From assembly GCA_947444195.1 (NCBI GenBank), contig CANEZL010000025.1, positions 1-64,000 of the forward strand: a DNA stretch of 64,000 nucleotides. The letters are read 5' to 3'. The notes under the pieces are model-generated. The model was not told the DNA's origin and did not search any database. It saw only the letters and a list, made by a program, of their open reading frames with translations. The position numbers and the translations under genes were made by a program. Positions 61,990-64,000 of this stretch are shown here, one piece after another; within the stretch, counting starts at the first letter, position 1; each line of letters opens with the position of its first letter. The stretch is from Methylobacteriaceae bacterium. GTDB lineage: Bacteria; Pseudomonadota; Alphaproteobacteria; Rhizobiales; Beijerinckiaceae.

Positions 61990-64000
61990 ATGGACGCGTT
62001 TGCCCTCGCCCGTCTCCAGGCCAGGCGCAAGCGCGCCCTCCTGCCGGCCGGCATCATGTCCGGCAACGCAGCGGTGGAATGGGCCTTCACCGATGCAGGC
62101 ATCGACATCCACGAGCAGAAGATTGACGGCACGATCCTGGACGGATGCGACGCCAAGCTCTTCCGCGCGGCCTCGGCCGTCTACGTCCGAGACGACGTTC
62201 CGAAGCCGGAGCAGGCGCTCCACCTCGCGCACGAGCTCGGGCACCTCGACCTGCACAAGCCGCATGAGGAGTGCGAGCTCCACAGGACCGACCTGCGACC
62301 GGCCGGCTCGCGCGCCATCTCGCGCGTGGAGGCCTACGGGCCCCGCGAGCGCCGGGAGCTGATGGCGAACGTCTTCGGGCGCGAGTACCTGCTGCCGCGC
62401 GACCTCGCGCGGCAGCTCTTCGTCGATGACCGCCTTTCCGCGCCTGCGATCGCTACGCGGTTGGGCCTTCCGCTCGGGATGGTCCGCCAGCAGCTCTTCG
62501 ACGCGCTGCTGCAGGCCGACGTGGCTCCGCCCAAGGAGAAGGGCCCACGGAAGCTCCAGACGCTCGATCCCAGCCAACAGCGGGCGGTCGATTACAAAGG
62601 GCGGGCCCTCCTGGTCGAGGCTGGCCCCGGATCGGGCAAGACAAAGACGCTCGTCGCCCGAATCAACCGGCTCCTCGAAACGGAGCATCCCTCCCGCATC
62701 CTGGCGCTGACCTTCTCCAACAAGGCCGCGGCCGAGCTGTCTTCCCGGCTCATGGAGGATAAGGGTGACGAGGCGGTAGAAGTCTGGACCGGCACCTTCC
62801 ACGCCTTCGGCCTGGAGGTGATGCGACGGCACTACGAGCTGTTCGGGCTCGGGCCCAAGATCCGCCTGCTCTCGCCGTCCCAGGCCGTCGAGTTGCTTGA
62901 GGAGCGGCTGCCGCTTCTCGGCCTTGAGCACTTCCACGATCTCAGGGATCCCGCCGCCAAGCTGAAGGAACTCCTGCGGCCGGTCTGGCGGGCCAAGGAT
63001 GAGCTCGTCGGGCCCGGGGAGTTCCGCCGGATGGCGACGGAGAACCTGGACCGCGCCGAAGCCGAGTACGCCGCGCTGCGAAAGCAGACCAAGGTGGCGT
63101 TCAAGCCGGTCGAGACCGCGCAGAAGACCATGGAGGCGGCCGCCGTCTACGACGAGTACGAGAAGCTGCTGCGGGGCAACGGCCTGGTCGACTTCGCCGA
63201 CCTCGTCATGCTGCCCACCCTGATCATGGCCCGCGAGCCGAAGGTGCTCCGGGAGCTGCGCGACCAACATCGCGAGATCCTGGTCGATGAATTCCAGGAC
63301 GTGAACCGGGCCAGCGCGGAGATGGTCAAGCTCCTCTGGGGTGAGGAGAACCGCGTCTGGGTCGTGGGCGATGCCCGCCAGAGCATCTACCGGTTCCGAG
63401 GCGCTTCGCCGCTGAACATGGAGCGCTTCGAGCGCGACTTTCCCGCCGGCGAGGGCGAAGTCGAACGCATCCCACTCGCGTTCAACTACCGCTCAACCGA
63501 CCACATAACCGGCCTGTGCCGGACCTTCGCCGCAGCGACGGACGCGATCCGCGGGCGGGAAGGGTTCACCCCGGCCGGGCTTCCCTACGACGCGGAAGCT
63601 GACCGAGAGGACGAGGGAAGCGCGACGAAGCTTCTGGTCGGGCAGGATGACGACTGCGAGGCCGACCTGCTCGAACGGGAGATCCGCCGTCTGCGCGACG
63701 ACGGGGTGCCGTACGGCCGGCAGACCGTCCTCGCCAGGACAAACACTCGCCTGGACACCCTGGCCGCCCGCCTCGCCCGGCATGGCATCCCCGTGCTGCA
63801 CCTCGGCAGCTTCTTCGAGCGATCGGAGGTCCGCGACGTCCTGTCGATCCTCGCCATCGTCGCCGAGACGAACGGTGCCGCGCTCTCGCGCGTGGCGGCA
63901 TTCCGGGGCATCGACGTCGAGGGGCCCGACGTCGCCATCGCGGTCGAGCATGCTCGGCGTCGCGGGCGCGCCCTCGCCGAGGTCCTTCCCGACGCCCTCT
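61990..64000 (+). CDS. ImmA/IrrE zinc peptidase fused to UvrD-type helicase (runs off window)
   Basis: At least 670 residues; absent from the track because no stop is reached. Residues 1-190 form an ImmA/IrrE-type metallopeptidase: HELGH at 81-85 and ERRELMANVFGREYLLP, the E-x-x-A-N third-ligand motif. From about 190 a superfamily 1A helicase follows: Walker A EAGPGSGKTKT (211-220), motif Ia LTFSNKAAAEL, TGTFHAFG, VDFADL, motif II DEFQD (433-437), motif III GDARQSIYRFRG (about 460) and motif IV LAFNYRS. All ATPase motifs seen are intact. GGAG precedes the ATG. ImmA cleaves element repressors; here the peptidase is joined to a helicase. Confidence 0.92.
   Translation, partial: MDAFALARLQARRKRALLPAGIMSGNAAVEWAFTDAGIDIHEQKIDGTILDGCDAKLFRAASAVYVRDDVPKPEQALHLAHELGHLDLHKPHEECELHRTDLRPAGSRAISRVEAYGPRERRELMANVFGREYLLPRDLARQLFVDDRLSAPAIATRLGLPLGMVRQQLFDALLQADVAPPKEKGPRKLQTLDPSQQRAVDYKGRALLVEAGPGSGKTKTLVARINRLLETEHPSRILALTFSNKAAAELSSRLMEDKGDEAVEVWTGTFHAFGLEVMRRHYELFGLGPKIRLLSPSQAVELLEERLPLLGLEHFHDLRDPAAKLKELLRPVWRAKDELVGPGEFRRMATENLDRAEAEYAALRKQTKVAFKPVETAQKTMEAAAVYDEYEKLLRGNGLVDFADLVMLPTLIMAREPKVLRELRDQHREILVDEFQDVNRASAEMVKLLWGEENRVWVVGDARQSIYRFRGASPLNMERFERDFPAGEGEVERIPLAFNYRSTDHITGLCRTFAAATDAIRGREGFTPAGLPYDAEADREDEGSATKLLVGQDDDCEADLLEREIRRLRDDGVPYGRQTVLARTNTRLDTLAARLARHGIPVLHLGSFFERSEVRDVLSILAIVAETNGAALSRVAAFRGIDVEGPDVAIAVEHARRRGRALAEVLPDAL

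Overview
The window is a 64 kb stretch of a very GC-rich alphaproteobacterial chromosome. Gene content (S4 next to a Rhizobiales-type MerR gene, Tad-pilus proteins, a PrkA/YeaH/SpoVR operon, an Ior-type molybdenum hydroxylase) and several families of short palindromic repeats fit the Methylobacteriaceae, most likely Methylobacterium sensu lato. The genus is inferred from reading, not from a database match.

Layout. 1-519: tail of an IS630-type transposase. 0.5-20 kb: small housekeeping and stress genes (HbpS/GlcG-like protein, FNT transporter, TadG/TadE pair, PRC-barrel protein, sirtuin, DUF1194 protein, IorAB hydroxylase, Ogt, cyclic-nucleotide-binding protein, amine oxidase, kelch protein, EI24 membrane protein), interrupted by an AT-rich sulfotransferase-like/coiled-coil gene at 6.1-7.7 kb. 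20-29 kb: NDUFA9-like gene divergent from rpsD, a MerR regulator, then the prkA-yeaH-spoVR stress operon. 29-41 kb: a TPR lipoprotein, M17 aminopeptidase, a ZnuD-like TonB receptor behind a perfect 36-bp palindrome, an M20 amidohydrolase, a copA-cueR copper operon with its operator, a PhoR-like kinase and a YbhN-like membrane protein.

41.0-50.8 kb: nine minus-strand genes, mostly overlapping by 1-4 bases: inositol-3-phosphate synthase, HD-like protein, SAM methyltransferase, Gfo/Idh/MocA oxidoreductase, YcaO protein, sugar-isomerase-like TIM barrel, GT4 glycosyltransferase, PIG-L deacetylase, UDG-like protein. The trio Ino1 + GT4 + PIG-L is the logic of mycothiol assembly (inositol, GlcNAc-inositol, GlcN-inositol), here joined to a YcaO enzyme with no visible peptide precursor. 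This looks like an uncharacterised cyclitol-sugar natural product or cofactor pathway and is my main candidate for something new.

52.45 kb to the end: an elongator tRNA-Met (CAT), then an accessory island of small unknown genes, an AAA+ ATPase, a metallophosphoesterase, decayed genes (one ORF interrupted by TAG, one metallophosphoesterase fossil), and finally a three-gene unit: a sigma-like protein, an unknown protein, and an ImmA/IrrE zinc-peptidase fused to a UvrD-type helicase that runs off the window. The last unit resembles an anti-phage or mobile-element control module. No integrase is visible; it may lie beyond the right edge.

Three dispersed repeat families lie between genes, and one repeat copy coincides with the broken 5' end of a PPOX-type flavoprotein gene. 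No CRISPR array or rRNA was seen. Starts were chosen by reading Shine-Dalgarno-like sequences and gene overlaps; most long opposite-strand ORFs in the track are GC-rich shadows and were left out.
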